DNA of 64,000 nucleotides from Saccharothrix longispora (lineage in GTDB: Bacteria; Actinomycetota; Actinomycetes; Mycobacteriales; Pseudonocardiaceae), in contig NZ_NSDM01000010.1 in NCBI RefSeq assembly GCF_030852425.1, positions 124,001 to 188,000 of the forward strand, written 5' to 3'. The notes beneath the pieces were generated by a model. The model did no database searches and was not told the DNA's origin. It saw only the letters and a program-made list of their open reading frames with translations. This document shows positions 33,383-42,076 of the stretch, piece by piece (within the stretch, counting starts at the first letter, position 1; every line of letters begins with the position of its first letter). A program made the position numbers and the translations under genes.

Positions 33383-33442
33383 ACCTTGCGATCTCCTGAC
33401 GGCTCACGTCACCGCCGTCCGCGAACCACCCGGTCGGGGTAT
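33383..33442 (+). promoter_or_regulatory. Direct-repeat box and GGGTAT -10
   Basis: ACCTTGCGATC/TCCTGACGGC (33383-33402) with GGGTAT at 33437-33442, ten bases before the GTG of the following gene. Confidence 0.55.
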
Positions 33443-33451
33443 CCCGGACGG

Positions 33452-34030
33452 GTGACGAGAATCGGCACCTGCGCGGTGGGCATCGGGCTGTGCCTGGTGG
33501 TCGTCGCCAGGGGGCTGGGGCCGCTGGGCGGTCCGGCCGGCGCGGAGGGCGGCGTCGGCGACATCGCGCTGCGCGCCGTGCACGTGGTGGCCGAGGACGC
33601 CGCGCCGGTGCGGCCGGGTGACGACGTCGTGGTGAGGTTCCTGCTGTCCGGCCGACACGGCGTCGACGACGAGCTGGTGGCGGTGGACAGCGACGGGGCG
33701 GACCGGGTGGAGCTGCGCTGGGACCGGGAGTGCGACGGCGTCGCCGAGCCCGCGACCACCCTGCCGCTGGAGCACGGCGCGGTTCCCGGCGCCGGCGGGG
33801 GACCGCGCTACCACGTCGTGCTGCGCGGCCTGCGCGACGGGATCGCCTTCGGTGACACCGTGACCGTCCGGTTCGGCTTCGCCGGGGCCGGTGACGTCAC
33901 CGTGCCGGTACCGCTCGTCGTCTCGCGGGTCGAGGAACTCGGCCACTGCTCCGACCTCCCCACCACGTCGTCCTCGCGCCCGGGCGGGCACGACGGGGAC
34001 GCGGTGCGTGGGAATCCGGGTGTCGGGTAG
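33452..34030 (+). CDS. Secreted PCuAC-like protein
   Basis: A 192-residue exported protein related to the lipoprotein at 30.98 kb: IALRAVHVVAEDAAP, DDVVVRFLL, WDRECDGVAEP and VRFGFAGAGDVTVPVPL align with it. The signal peptide lacks a lipobox cysteine. Canonical PCuAC Met/His ligands are missing. The final 35 residues are disordered. It begins ten bases after a GGGTAT, so the transcript may be nearly leaderless. Confidence 0.6.
   Translation: MTRIGTCAVGIGLCLVVVARGLGPLGGPAGAEGGVGDIALRAVHVVAEDAAPVRPGDDVVVRFLLSGRHGVDDELVAVDSDGADRVELRWDRECDGVAEPATTLPLEHGAVPGAGGGPRYHVVLRGLRDGIAFGDTVTVRFGFAGAGDVTVPVPLVVSRVEELGHCSDLPTTSSSRPGGHDGDAVRGNPGVG
34006..34030 (+). promoter_or_regulatory. SigB/SigF-like promoter of the glucose dehydrogenase gene
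   Basis: GCGT, 15 bases, GGGTAG (34025-34030), fitting the actinobacterial SigB pattern GNNT-N14-16-GGGTA. It overlaps the end of the preceding gene. Confidence 0.55.
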
Positions 34031-34039
34031 CCCCACGGC

Positions 34040-35098
34040 ATGCGTGCGCTCACCGTCACCCCCGGAACCCCCGGCTCGTTGCAGGTCGCCGAACTGCCCG
34101 ACCCCGAGCCGCGGGCGGGGGAGCTGCTGGTGGAGGGCTTGGCCGTCGGGGTGTGCGGGACGGACAGGGAGATCGTGCGCGCCGAGTACGGATGGGCGCC
34201 TCCCGGGCACGACCGGTTGGTCCTCGGCCACGAATCGCTCGGTCGCGTGAGGACCGCGCCGGAGGGCAGCGGCTTCTCCACCGGCGACCTCGTGGTGGGG
34301 GTGGTGCGGCGGCCGGACCCGGTGCCGTGCGGGGCCTGCGCCCGGGGCGAGTTCGACAACTGCCGCAACGGTCGCTACACCGAGCGCGGCATCAAGGAGA
34401 TCGACGGTTACGCGGCGGAGCTGTGGTGCGTCGAGGCCGACTACGCCGTCACCCTCGACCCGCGCCTGGAGCACGTCGGGGTGTTGATGGAGCCGACCAC
34501 GGTGGTGGCCAAGGCGTGGGAGCAGGTGTGGCGGGTGGGGGAGCGCGCCTGGTACGAGCCGGAGCGGGCCCTGGTGACCGGTGCCGGGCCGATCGGGCTG
34601 CTCGCGGCGATGATCGGGGTGCAGCGCGGGTTGGACGTGCACGTGCTCGACCTGGTGACCGACGGGCCGAAACCGCGCCTGGTCGAGCAGTTGGGCGCCA
34701 CCTACCACCACCGGGGCGTCGACGAGGTGGCGGGAGAGCTGCAACCCGACGTCGTGGTCGAGGCGACCGGCGTGGGCCGCCTGGTGTTCTCCGCGATGCG
34801 CAACACCGCCTCGTTCGGCGTGGTGTGCCTGACCGGTGTCTCGCCCGCCGGCCGGAAGATCCAGGTGGACGCCGCGGGCGTGAACCGGGAGATGGTGCTG
34901 GAGAACGACGTGGTGGTCGGTTCGGTCAACGCCAACCTGCGCCACTACCGGCAGGCGGCGGAGGCGCTGGCCCGGGCGGACCTCGACTGGCTGGGCGGCC
35001 TGATCACCCGGAGAGTGCCCCTGGAGTCGTTCGCGGACGCCTTCGAGGCCCGACCCGACGACGTCAAGGTGGCCATCACCCTGGACGGGGGTCGCTGA
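34040..35098 (+). CDS. Glucose 1-dehydrogenase (zinc MDR family)
   Basis: A 352-residue medium-chain dehydrogenase of the glucose dehydrogenase type. Zinc and substrate residues appear in GVCGTDREI and LGHESLGRV; the structural zinc cysteines are in PCGACARGEFDNC; the cofactor fold is GAGPIGLLAAMIG. It oxidises glucose to gluconolactone with NAD(P)+. It ends three bases before the GH15 gene, so glucose released by that enzyme is the likely substrate. Controlled by a SigB-like promoter. Confidence 0.87.
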   Translation: MRALTVTPGTPGSLQVAELPDPEPRAGELLVEGLAVGVCGTDREIVRAEYGWAPPGHDRLVLGHESLGRVRTAPEGSGFSTGDLVVGVVRRPDPVPCGACARGEFDNCRNGRYTERGIKEIDGYAAELWCVEADYAVTLDPRLEHVGVLMEPTTVVAKAWEQVWRVGERAWYEPERALVTGAGPIGLLAAMIGVQRGLDVHVLDLVTDGPKPRLVEQLGATYHHRGVDEVAGELQPDVVVEATGVGRLVFSAMRNTASFGVVCLTGVSPAGRKIQVDAAGVNREMVLENDVVVGSVNANLRHYRQAAEALARADLDWLGGLITRRVPLESFADAFEARPDDVKVAITLDGGR

Positions 35099-35101
35099 CG
35101 C

Positions 35102-36907
35102 ATGCCCTCCCGCATCGAGGACTACGCCCTGCTCGGCGACCTCCAGACCGCAGCACTCGTCGCCCGCGACGGCAGCGTCGACTGGCTATGCCTGCCCGCG
35201 TTCGACTCGCCCGCCTGCTTCGCCGCCCTGCTGCACGACGAGAGCGCGGGCCGCTGGCAACTCGCCCCGGCCACCGGCGGCCCTGCCACCCGACGCCGCT
35301 ACCGCGACGACTCCCTGGTGCTGGAGTCCGAGTGGGACACCCCGCACGGCACGGTGCGCGTGGTCGACTGCATGCCGCCGCGCGGTGAGGCCGCCGACGT
35401 GGTGCGCGTGGTGGAGGGTGTGTCGGGCAGCGTGCCGATGCGCATGGACCTGCGCCTGCGGTTCGACTACGGCGACGTCGTGCCGTGGGTGCGCCACCAC
35501 GACGGGGCGCTGGCCGCGGTCGCCGGCCCGGACGCGGTGTGGCTGGAGGCGGGCGTGCCGGTGCACGGCCACGACCTGGCCACCACCGCCGGGTTCGAGG
35601 TGCGGGCCGGGCAGCGCGTGCCGTTCGTGCTCACCCACACCGCCTCGCACCTGCCCCGCCCGCACGCCGTGGACGCCGACCGGGCGATCTCCGACACCGA
35701 GGACTTCTGGGCCGGCTGGATCAGCCGCTGCACCTACGACGGCCCCTGGCCGGAGGCTGTGCGGCGCGCCCTGGTCACGCTCAAGGCCCTGACCTACGCG
35801 CCCACCGGCGGCATCGTCGCCGCCGCGACGACGTCACTGCCCGAGCAGTGGGGCGGTCCGCGCAACTGGGACTACCGCTACTGCTGGCTGCGCGACGCCA
35901 CGTTCACCCTCCAGGCGCTGCTGGGCACCGGGTTCGTGGCCGAGGCCCGCGCCTGGCGCGAGTGGCTGGTGCGCGCGGTGGCCGGCGACCCGGCGAAGTT
36001 GCAGATCATGTACGGGCTGGACGGCAGTCGCCGGTTGCCTGAGCAGGAGCTGCCGTGGCTGTCCGGGTACGAGGGCGCCTCGCCCGTGCGGGTCGGCAAC
36101 GCCGCGGCGGGCCAGTTCCAGCTCGACGTGTGGGGCGAGGTCCTCGACGGCCTGCACCTGGCGCGGGAGGCGGGTCTGAGCACCACGGACACGGCGTGGG
36201 ACCTCCAGCGGGCGTTGCTGGACCACCTGGAGGGCCACTGGGAGGACCCGGACAACGGCCTGTGGGAGGTGCGCGGCCCGCGGCGGCACTTCACGCACTC
36301 GAAGGTCATGGCGTGGGCCGGTCTGGACCGCGCCGTGCACACCGTGGCCGACCACGGCCTGGAGGGCCCGGTCGACCGGTGGCGGGAGGTCCGCGACCGC
36401 GTCCACGCCGAGGTGTGCGACAAGGGCTTCGACGCCGAGCGCGGCACGTTCACCCAGTTCTACGGCTCCCAGGGCCTGGACGCCGCCCTGCTGCTCATCC
36501 CCAGGGTCGGCTTCCTGCCCTGGGACGACCCGCGCGTGCGGGGCACGGTGGACGCGGTGCGCCGCGAGCTGTGCGAGGACGGGTTCGTGCTGCGCTACCG
36601 CACCGACGCCGACGGCGGCGTCGACGGCCTGCCCGGCACCGAGGGCGCGTTCCTGGCCTGCACGTTCTGGCTCGCCGACGCCCTGCACGGCACCGGCCGC
36701 GTCGACGACGCCCGCGCGCTGTTCGAACGGTTGCTCGGCCTGCGCAACGACGTCGGCCTGCTCAGCGAGGAGTACGACCCCGCCACCGGCCGCCACATGG
36801 GCAACACCCCGCAGGCGTTCAGCATGGAGGGCCTGGTCAACACGGCCCGCCAGCTCGGCGGCGCCTCCACCCGGACCTCCGCGGGCAAGGACGAGCAGGC
36901 CCTGTGA
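35102..36907 (+). CDS. GH15 glucoamylase/trehalase-like enzyme
   Basis: A 601-residue glycoside hydrolase family 15 enzyme: N-terminal beta-sandwich beginning MPSRIEDYALLGD...DGSVDWLCLPAFDSPACFAALL-like segment, then an (alpha/alpha)6 barrel with PEQWGGPRNWDYRYCWLRD and a late catalytic Glu in LLSEEYDPATG. No signal peptide, so it acts on internal glycogen fragments or trehalose. It is in an operon with glucose dehydrogenase, giving a route from stored glucan to gluconate and reducing power during stress. Confidence 0.88.
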   Translation: MPSRIEDYALLGDLQTAALVARDGSVDWLCLPAFDSPACFAALLHDESAGRWQLAPATGGPATRRRYRDDSLVLESEWDTPHGTVRVVDCMPPRGEAADVVRVVEGVSGSVPMRMDLRLRFDYGDVVPWVRHHDGALAAVAGPDAVWLEAGVPVHGHDLATTAGFEVRAGQRVPFVLTHTASHLPRPHAVDADRAISDTEDFWAGWISRCTYDGPWPEAVRRALVTLKALTYAPTGGIVAAATTSLPEQWGGPRNWDYRYCWLRDATFTLQALLGTGFVAEARAWREWLVRAVAGDPAKLQIMYGLDGSRRLPEQELPWLSGYEGASPVRVGNAAAGQFQLDVWGEVLDGLHLAREAGLSTTDTAWDLQRALLDHLEGHWEDPDNGLWEVRGPRRHFTHSKVMAWAGLDRAVHTVADHGLEGPVDRWREVRDRVHAEVCDKGFDAERGTFTQFYGSQGLDAALLLIPRVGFLPWDDPRVRGTVDAVRRELCEDGFVLRYRTDADGGVDGLPGTEGAFLACTFWLADALHGTGRVDDARALFERLLGLRNDVGLLSEEYDPATGRHMGNTPQAFSMEGLVNTARQLGGASTRTSAGKDEQAL

Positions 36908-36968
36908 CGTCCGGGCCCTGTGCCGTCGCGAACCCCGTGACGGCGCGGCCGCCGCACGGCGTTCGCCA

Positions 36969-36993
36969 GGTTCGCCGGCACGGTCCCGGGTAG
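36969..36993 (+). promoter_or_regulatory. SigB/SigF-like promoter of the copper protein gene
   Basis: GGTT (36969-36972), 15 bases, GGGTAG (36988-36993), 39 bp before the start codon. Confidence 0.6.
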
Positions 36994-37031
36994 CCACGAG
37001 GGGAACGGACTCCGACGGAGGAAGGGTCGAC

Positions 37032-37439
37032 GTGACCACGACGACGATGCCGATGATGGAAACCTACCCGGCCGAGATCAACCTGGACCGGGGCAAGCTT
37101 GCCGAGGCGATCGACGCGCTCATCGCGTGCGCGGAGGCGTGCACGGCCTGCGCGGACGCCTGCCTGAGCGAGAGCTCGGTGGCGGAGCTGACCAAGTGCG
37201 TGCGCACCAACATGGACTGCGCCGACATCTGCTCCACCACCGCTCGGGTGCTGTCGCGGCACACCGGCTACGACGCGAACATCAGCCGGTCCCTGCTGGA
37301 GGCGTGCGCGACGGTGTGCAAGTCCTGCGGCGACGAGTGCGGGTCGCACGCGGGGATGCACGAGCACTGCCGCATCTGCGCCGAGGCGTGCCGGGCGTGC
37401 GAGACCGCCTGCCGCGACCTGCTCGCCACCATGAGCTGA
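37032..37439 (+). CDS. Cysteine-rich four-helix copper-storage protein (Csp/DUF326)
   Basis: A 135-residue four-helix bundle with sixteen cysteines in repeated CxxxC spacing (CAEACTACADAC, CADIC, CATVCKSCGDEC, CRICAEACRACETAC). Csp proteins line the bundle core with thiolates and bind many Cu(I) ions. No signal peptide, so a cytosolic store. The long N-terminal threonine/methionine stretch is unremarkable. It is alone behind a SigB-like promoter, so it is probably part of the general stress response. Confidence 0.88.
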   Translation: MTTTTMPMMETYPAEINLDRGKLAEAIDALIACAEACTACADACLSESSVAELTKCVRTNMDCADICSTTARVLSRHTGYDANISRSLLEACATVCKSCGDECGSHAGMHEHCRICAEACRACETACRDLLATMS

Positions 37440-37502
37440 CCGCCGGTCGCCGGGTCCCGGGGTGCTCCTGCCGGTGCGGCCCAGCCGTTCGCGTCGCGGG
37501 GA

Positions 37503-38018
37503 TCAGCGCTCCGGCAGGATGCCGCGGACGAAAGCGGCCTGGCCGACGTGCTGGAGGTCGTCCTCGACCACGCTGAGCAGCCGCACGGCCAGGGTCACGG
37601 GCGGGTCCCACGAGTCGTCCACGACCCGGCTCAGGTCACCGGCGCCCAGACCGCGCAGGTAGGCCGCGGTGCGGTCGTGGACCGCCCGGTGGTAGCCGAG
37701 GAGCAGGTCGGCGGACGCGGTGACCGCGGCGACCTGCTCGACGCCGTGCCCGTAGCCGGTGTCCCCGGTCGGCAGCGGCAGGTCGAAGCGCCCGGCCCAG
37801 CCGTCCGCGGTCCAGATCTGCTCGGTGCCGGCGACCTCGGCGACGTGGTCGTCCTGCACGCGGGTCAGGTGCCAGAGCAGCCAGGCGATCGGGTTGCCGG
37901 TGCCGCCGACCCGGTGCGTCAACTGCTGCGGGGTCAGACCTTCCGGCACGCGCTCCACGGACTCGCGCACCCGCGCGAACCCGTCCAGCAGCACGTCGAC
38001 CGCGGTGACGTCGCTCAT
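37503..38018 (-). CDS. DinB-like (DUF664) protein
   Basis: A 171-residue DinB-fold protein of the DUF664/mycothiol-dependent group. The metal-site His pattern is visible in WLLWHLTRVQDDHVAE and VVEDDLQHVGQ. Members are mycothiol or bacillithiol transferases or have unknown thiol chemistry. GGGGAAG precedes the ATG at 38018. It is alone, convergent with the copper protein gene. Confidence 0.8.
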   Translation of the reverse strand: MSDVTAVDVLLDGFARVRESVERVPEGLTPQQLTHRVGGTGNPIAWLLWHLTRVQDDHVAEVAGTEQIWTADGWAGRFDLPLPTGDTGYGHGVEQVAAVTASADLLLGYHRAVHDRTAAYLRGLGAGDLSRVVDDSWDPPVTLAVRLLSVVEDDLQHVGQAAFVRGILPER

Positions 38019-38296
38019 GAGTGCTTCCCCTCCGATGCGCGGGAGTCGTCGCACGACAGGACCAGGCCGGTCCGGTCGACCGGCCGGGTCCTGCTCGCCG
38101 GTGGCCGCGGAGTACCCCCGGTGCCCGTCGTCTGCACCTCCGCGCCCGGGAATCCGCGAGTTGTGGCCGGCGTCGCCGCCGGGCGTGCCACCTCCGGTGA
38201 CCCACCGACCACCCCGCCGGGTGAAATGGCGCGGTGCGCGCCCGTTCGGCGTGCGACCGCCGTGCGCGGCCCGGTGCGACGGCACAGACTCTGCCC

Positions 38297-38512
38297 ATGG
38301 GTGAGGAGAAGTTCGACGAGGGTGACGAGGTCACCTGGTCCAGCCACGGGCGGACGGTGCACGGCGAGGTGGTCGAGGAGATCACCGAGGACACCGAGGC
38401 GGCGGGCCGCACGGTGCGCGCGTCGGAGGACGAGCCGCAGTACCGCGTGCGCAGCGACAAGAGCGGCAAGGACGCGGTGCACAAGCCGAGCGCGCTGGGG
38501 GACGACTCGTGA
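38297..38512 (+). CDS. DUF2945 (HVA/Tudor-like) protein
   Basis: A 71-residue protein with the DUF2945 pattern GDEVTWSSHGRTVHGEVVE and YRVRSDKSGKDAVHKPSAL. It is a small SH3/Tudor-like barrel found widely in actinobacterial stress loci. It overlaps the next gene (GTGA), so the two are co-translated. Confidence 0.82.
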   Translation: MGEEKFDEGDEVTWSSHGRTVHGEVVEEITEDTEAAGRTVRASEDEPQYRVRSDKSGKDAVHKPSALGDDS

Positions 38513-38817
38513 GCGGGGAGTTCGACGAGGCCGTGAACATGACCGCGACCCGGCTGGAGCGGTGGCTGGACACCGACGAGTCGAAGTCGGTCGGCCAGTC
38601 CGACGGCGGGGAGTCGGTCGGGCACGAGTCCGGCAGGCGCATCGTGGAGCTGCTGCGGAAGAAGAAGGACGAGCTGACCGACGACGACCAGGCGCACATG
38701 CGCAAGGTCGTCGGCTACGTCCACCGCCACCTCGCGCAGCGCCCGGACGGGGACGTGGAGCACACGAAGTGGCGCTACTCCCTGATGAACTGGGGACACG
38801 ATCCCCTGAAGGACTGA
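38509..38817 (+). CDS. DUF3140 protein
   Basis: A 102-residue DUF3140 protein: FDEAVNMTATRLERWLDTDES at the start, RKVVGYVHRHLAQRP and the terminal KWRYSLMNWGHDPLKD. DUF2945 and DUF3140 genes are often neighbours and may bind nucleic acids. GTG start overlapping the previous stop by four bases. Confidence 0.85.
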   Translation: MSGEFDEAVNMTATRLERWLDTDESKSVGQSDGGESVGHESGRRIVELLRKKKDELTDDDQAHMRKVVGYVHRHLAQRPDGDVEHTKWRYSLMNWGHDPLKD

Positions 38818-38899
38818 CGGCGACGGCGGCGCGGCGCCCGGGGTGCGCCCACGCGGTGGGCCGCGGGTGCCGCACGCATCCGTCCAGCCCCACCCCGGG

Positions 38900-39352
38900 C
38901 TACAGCATGGGCGGCACGAGGCGGTAGGTCTCGGTGTAGTAGTCACCGGTGCGTCGGCGGTGGCCGTCGTGGTCGCTGTCGTCCGGGTCGTACTCGGGCG
39001 CGTTCCTGATCTGCTCCTTCGTGCGGTCGACGTGGACCTTGCGCTCCTGGTGGTCCACGCGCCGCACGGTGCCGACGGGCAGGACGACCTTGCGGCCGAA
39101 GATCCACGGGCCGGTGTCGACCATCAGGCAGTCGGCGGGGACCTCGGCGTTGTCCTCGTCCACCTTGCCGATGCCGCCGTCGGTGGCCTCCACGTCGTAG
39201 CCGACCAGGCCGACGTCGGGGCGTCGTCCGGTGCCGGCGGCGCCGCGGGCGTCGCCTGCGGCGGTGTCGCGGTCACCCCCGCGGGCGGTGTCCGGATCGG
39301 TCAGCCACGACGGGTCGCGCCACACCCACGGGACGAACAGGAACGGTTGCAT
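38900..39352 (-). CDS. PRC-barrel domain protein
   Basis: A 150-residue protein starting MQPFLFVPWVWRDPSWL with a PRC-barrel in the middle (DVGLVGYDVEATDGGIGKVDE, WIFGRKVVLPVGTVRRVD, KVHVDRTKEQI) and an acidic tail. These proteins bind RNA or membranes and are common in dormancy regulons. GGAGG precedes the ATG. A SigB-like promoter lies upstream. Confidence 0.82.
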   Translation of the reverse strand: MQPFLFVPWVWRDPSWLTDPDTARGGDRDTAAGDARGAAGTGRRPDVGLVGYDVEATDGGIGKVDEDNAEVPADCLMVDTGPWIFGRKVVLPVGTVRRVDHQERKVHVDRTKEQIRNAPEYDPDDSDHDGHRRRTGDYYTETYRLVPPML

Positions 39353-39387
39353 GTCGACCTCCGGTGTCGTCGGTATCCCCTGTCGGG

Positions 39388-39414
39388 TTACCCCCTCGGC
39401 GTGACCGCGAATAC
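39388..39414 (-). promoter_or_regulatory. SigB/SigF-like promoter of the PRC-barrel gene
   Basis: On the minus strand GTAT, 17 bases, GGGTAA, 36 bases before the start codon. The -35 is a weaker match than at the other sites. Confidence 0.4.
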
Positions 39415-39464
39415 AGGCCGTGCCGGCGGCTGCGACGTGCACGACCCCGGCGTCGGACCGCGTC

Positions 39465-39489
39465 GATTGGGACGGGGACGAGTGGGTAG
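39465..39489 (+). promoter_or_regulatory. SigB/SigF-like promoter of the flavodoxin gene
   Basis: GATT (39465-39468), 15 bases, GGGTAG (39484-39489), nine bases before the ATG. Confidence 0.6.
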
Positions 39490-39498
39490 GCCCTGTGC

Positions 39499-40113
39499 AT
39501 GACCCCACCGCTGACCGCGCTCGCGCTGACCTGCTCCCTCAAGCCCTCACCCGCGCCGTCGAGCACCGACAAGATCGCCCGGCAGGTGCTGGACGAGCTG
39601 TCCTCCCACGGCGTCGAGGGCGACCTGCTCCGCGTGGTGGACTTCGACGTGCGCCCCGGCGTGGAGACCGACATGGGCGAGGGCGACCAGTGGCCCGCGA
39701 TCCGCGAGCGCATCCTCGCGGCGGACATCCTGCTGCTGGCCACCCCGACGTGGGTGGGGCACCCGTCCAGCGTCGCCCAGCGGGTGATGGAGCGGTTGGA
39801 CGCCGAGCTGTCCGAAACCGACGACCAGGGGCGCCCGTCGATGTACGGCAAGGTCGCGGTGGTGGCGGTGGTGGGCAACGAGGACGGCGCGCACAAGATC
39901 ATCGCCGACTGCTTCCAGGCGCTCGACGACGTCGGCTTCACCATTCCCGCGAGCGGCGGCACGTACTGGAACAACGAGGCGATGAACCCGAAGGACTACC
40001 TCGACCTCGACGAGACCCCGGACGCGGTCGCCTCGACCAACAGGAAGCTGGCGGGCAACGCGGTGCACCTGGCGCGGCTGCTCAAGCAGGCCCCGTATCC
40101 GCCCGGTCAGTGA
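39499..40113 (+). CDS. Flavodoxin/NADPH-dependent FMN reductase-like protein
   Basis: A 204-residue flavodoxin-fold protein. The FMN loop is SLKPSPAPSSTDKIA and the second loop is LLATPTWVGHPSSVAQ. Relatives are WrbA-like or NADPH-dependent FMN reductases that reduce quinones or supply flavin. GNEDGAHKIIADCFQAL is a family block. It is alone between its SigB-like promoter and a hairpin that ends the transcript before RNase J. Confidence 0.82.
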   Translation: MTPPLTALALTCSLKPSPAPSSTDKIARQVLDELSSHGVEGDLLRVVDFDVRPGVETDMGEGDQWPAIRERILAADILLLATPTWVGHPSSVAQRVMERLDAELSETDDQGRPSMYGKVAVVAVVGNEDGAHKIIADCFQALDDVGFTIPASGGTYWNNEAMNPKDYLDLDETPDAVASTNRKLAGNAVHLARLLKQAPYPPGQ

Positions 40114-40263
40114 GGAGCCGCCGGGCGAGCACGTTCCCGGGCTCGTGGGTGCGGTCCGTTGCCGGGCGCAGCGCCTGCGACAACGAGCAGTCGGTGGACT
40201 CCCGGAACACCGCGCGGTGGCGGGTCCTCCTGCTCGCGCGACGCGCTCCCGCGTGCCCCGGCC

Positions 40264-40307
40264 CCGCGCGCCCGCCCCGTCGGAAGCGGTCGGAGCGGGG
40301 CGCGCGG
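40264..40307. terminator. GC-rich hairpin between convergent genes
   Basis: CCGCGCGCCC and GGGCGCGCGG pair across a 24-base loop between the flavodoxin and RNase J genes, 11 bp from the RNase J stop. Confidence 0.5.
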
Positions 40308-40317
40308 GACCGGGGGC

Positions 40318-41994
40318 TCAGGCCTCGATCACGACCGGGATGACCACGGGACGGCGGCGGTGGGTCCGGTGCGCCCAGTACTGCACCTCGCGCGCGATGA
40401 GCCGCTCCAGCTCCTCGAAGTCGGTGACGCCGCGCTCGTTCGCGCCGGCCAGGGCCTTCTCGATGGCGGGCACGGCGGGGGCGAAGGTCGAGGCGTCGTG
40501 CTCGAAGCCGTGGGCGATGAAGTCCGGGGGGTCGGCGAGCCGACGGGTGTCGAGGTCGACGATCGCGACGACCGCGATGACGCCCTCCTCGCCGAGGGTG
40601 CGGCGTTCGGCCAGGGAGGCCTCGGTGACGCCGCCGACGGTCTGCCCGTCGACGTAGACGTTGTGGATCTCGACCTTGCCGGTGACCTGCACGCGTCCCT
40701 CGTGGAGGTCCACGACGTGGCCGTTGGCGGCGATGGGCACCCGGTCGCGGTGCACGCCGGTCTTGATGGCGAGTTCGGCGTTGGCGCGCAGGTGGCGCGC
40801 CTCGCCGTGCACGGGCAGCACGTTGGCCGGTTGCACGATGTTGTAGCAGTAGACCAGTTCGCCGGCGCTGGCGTGGCCGGAGACGTGCACCTTCGCGTTG
40901 CCCTTGTGCACCACGTTCGCGCCGCGGTCGATCAGGCCGTTGATGACCCGGTAGATGGCGTTCTCGTTGCCGGGGATCAGCGAGCTGGCGAGCAGGACGG
41001 TGTCGCCCTCCTCGACCTGGATCGAGTGGTCGCCGCCGGCCATGCGCGACAGCGCGGCCATGGGCTCGCCCTGGGAGCCGGTGCAGACCAGGGTCACCTG
41101 CTGGGGCTTGAGCCGGTCCATGCGCTTGATGTCCACGACCAGGCCGTCGGGCACCTTGAGGTAGCCCAGCTCGGTGGCGACGGCCATGTTGCGGACCATC
41201 GAGCGGCCCACGAAGGCGACCTTGCGGCCGTGCGCGTGGGCGGCGTCGAGGACCTGCTGGATGCGGTGGACGTGGCTGGCGAAGCTGGAGACGATCACCC
41301 GGCGCGGCGTGGTGCGGAACACCTCGTCGATGGCGGGGGCGAGGTCGCGCTCGGAGGTGGTGAAGCCGGGCACGTCGGCGTTGGTGGAGTCGACCAGGAA
41401 CAGGTCGACGCCCTCCTCGCCGAGGCGGGCGAAACCGCGCAGGTCGGTGATCCGCCCGTCGAGCGGGAACTGGTCCATCTTGAAGTCGCCGGTGTGCAGC
41501 ACGAGGCCGGCGGAGGTGCGGATCGCGATGGCAAGGCTGTCCGGGATGGAGTGGTTGACCGCCAGGAACTCCAGGTCGAACGGCCCGCGGACCAGTCGCC
41601 GGCCCTCGGCCACCTCGACCGTGACCGGCTTGATGCGGTGCTCGACCAGCTTGGCCGCCAGCAGGGCCAGGGTCAGGCGGGAGCCGACGACCGGGATGTC
41701 GGGGCGTTCGCGCAGCAGGTAGGGCACCCCGCCGATGTGGTCCTCGTGGCCGTGGGTGAGCACGACCGCGACCACGTCGGACAGGCGGTCGCGGATGCAG
41801 CTCCAGTCGGGGAGGATGACGTCCACCCCGGGCTGGTGCTCCTCGGGGAACAGCACCCCGCAGTCGACGATCAGCAGCTTGCCCTCGTGCTCGAACACGG
41901 TCATGTTGCGGCCGATCTCGCCGAGCCCTCCCAGGGCGGTGACGCGCAGCGCGTCGGGGGCGAGGGGTGGTGGAGGGGCGGAGGTCCGGGCCAT
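40318..41994 (-). CDS. rnj: Ribonuclease J
   Basis: A 558-residue metallo-beta-lactamase/beta-CASP RNase J. The metal-binding motif is LTHGHEDHIGG, with SVLNHSIPDS-type (VNHSIPDS) and HVSGHASAGEL downstream, and the RNase J C-terminal domain. It processes and degrades RNA 5'-3' in the cytoplasm. A GTG two codons upstream is an alternative start. In many actinomycetes it follows dapA; here it does not, so its neighbourhood is unusual. Core gene and intact. Confidence 0.9.
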   Translation of the reverse strand: MARTSAPPPPLAPDALRVTALGGLGEIGRNMTVFEHEGKLLIVDCGVLFPEEHQPGVDVILPDWSCIRDRLSDVVAVVLTHGHEDHIGGVPYLLRERPDIPVVGSRLTLALLAAKLVEHRIKPVTVEVAEGRRLVRGPFDLEFLAVNHSIPDSLAIAIRTSAGLVLHTGDFKMDQFPLDGRITDLRGFARLGEEGVDLFLVDSTNADVPGFTTSERDLAPAIDEVFRTTPRRVIVSSFASHVHRIQQVLDAAHAHGRKVAFVGRSMVRNMAVATELGYLKVPDGLVVDIKRMDRLKPQQVTLVCTGSQGEPMAALSRMAGGDHSIQVEEGDTVLLASSLIPGNENAIYRVINGLIDRGANVVHKGNAKVHVSGHASAGELVYCYNIVQPANVLPVHGEARHLRANAELAIKTGVHRDRVPIAANGHVVDLHEGRVQVTGKVEIHNVYVDGQTVGGVTEASLAERRTLGEEGVIAVVAIVDLDTRRLADPPDFIAHGFEHDASTFAPAVPAIEKALAGANERGVTDFEELERLIAREVQYWAHRTHRRRPVVIPVVIEA

Positions 41995-42076
41995 GGTCAC
42001 ACTCTCACGTTACGTCAGAGTGTGCTCGAAGGGTGATCGGGGTGTGATGGGCCCGGCCGTTCGAGGCATCCGTCGT

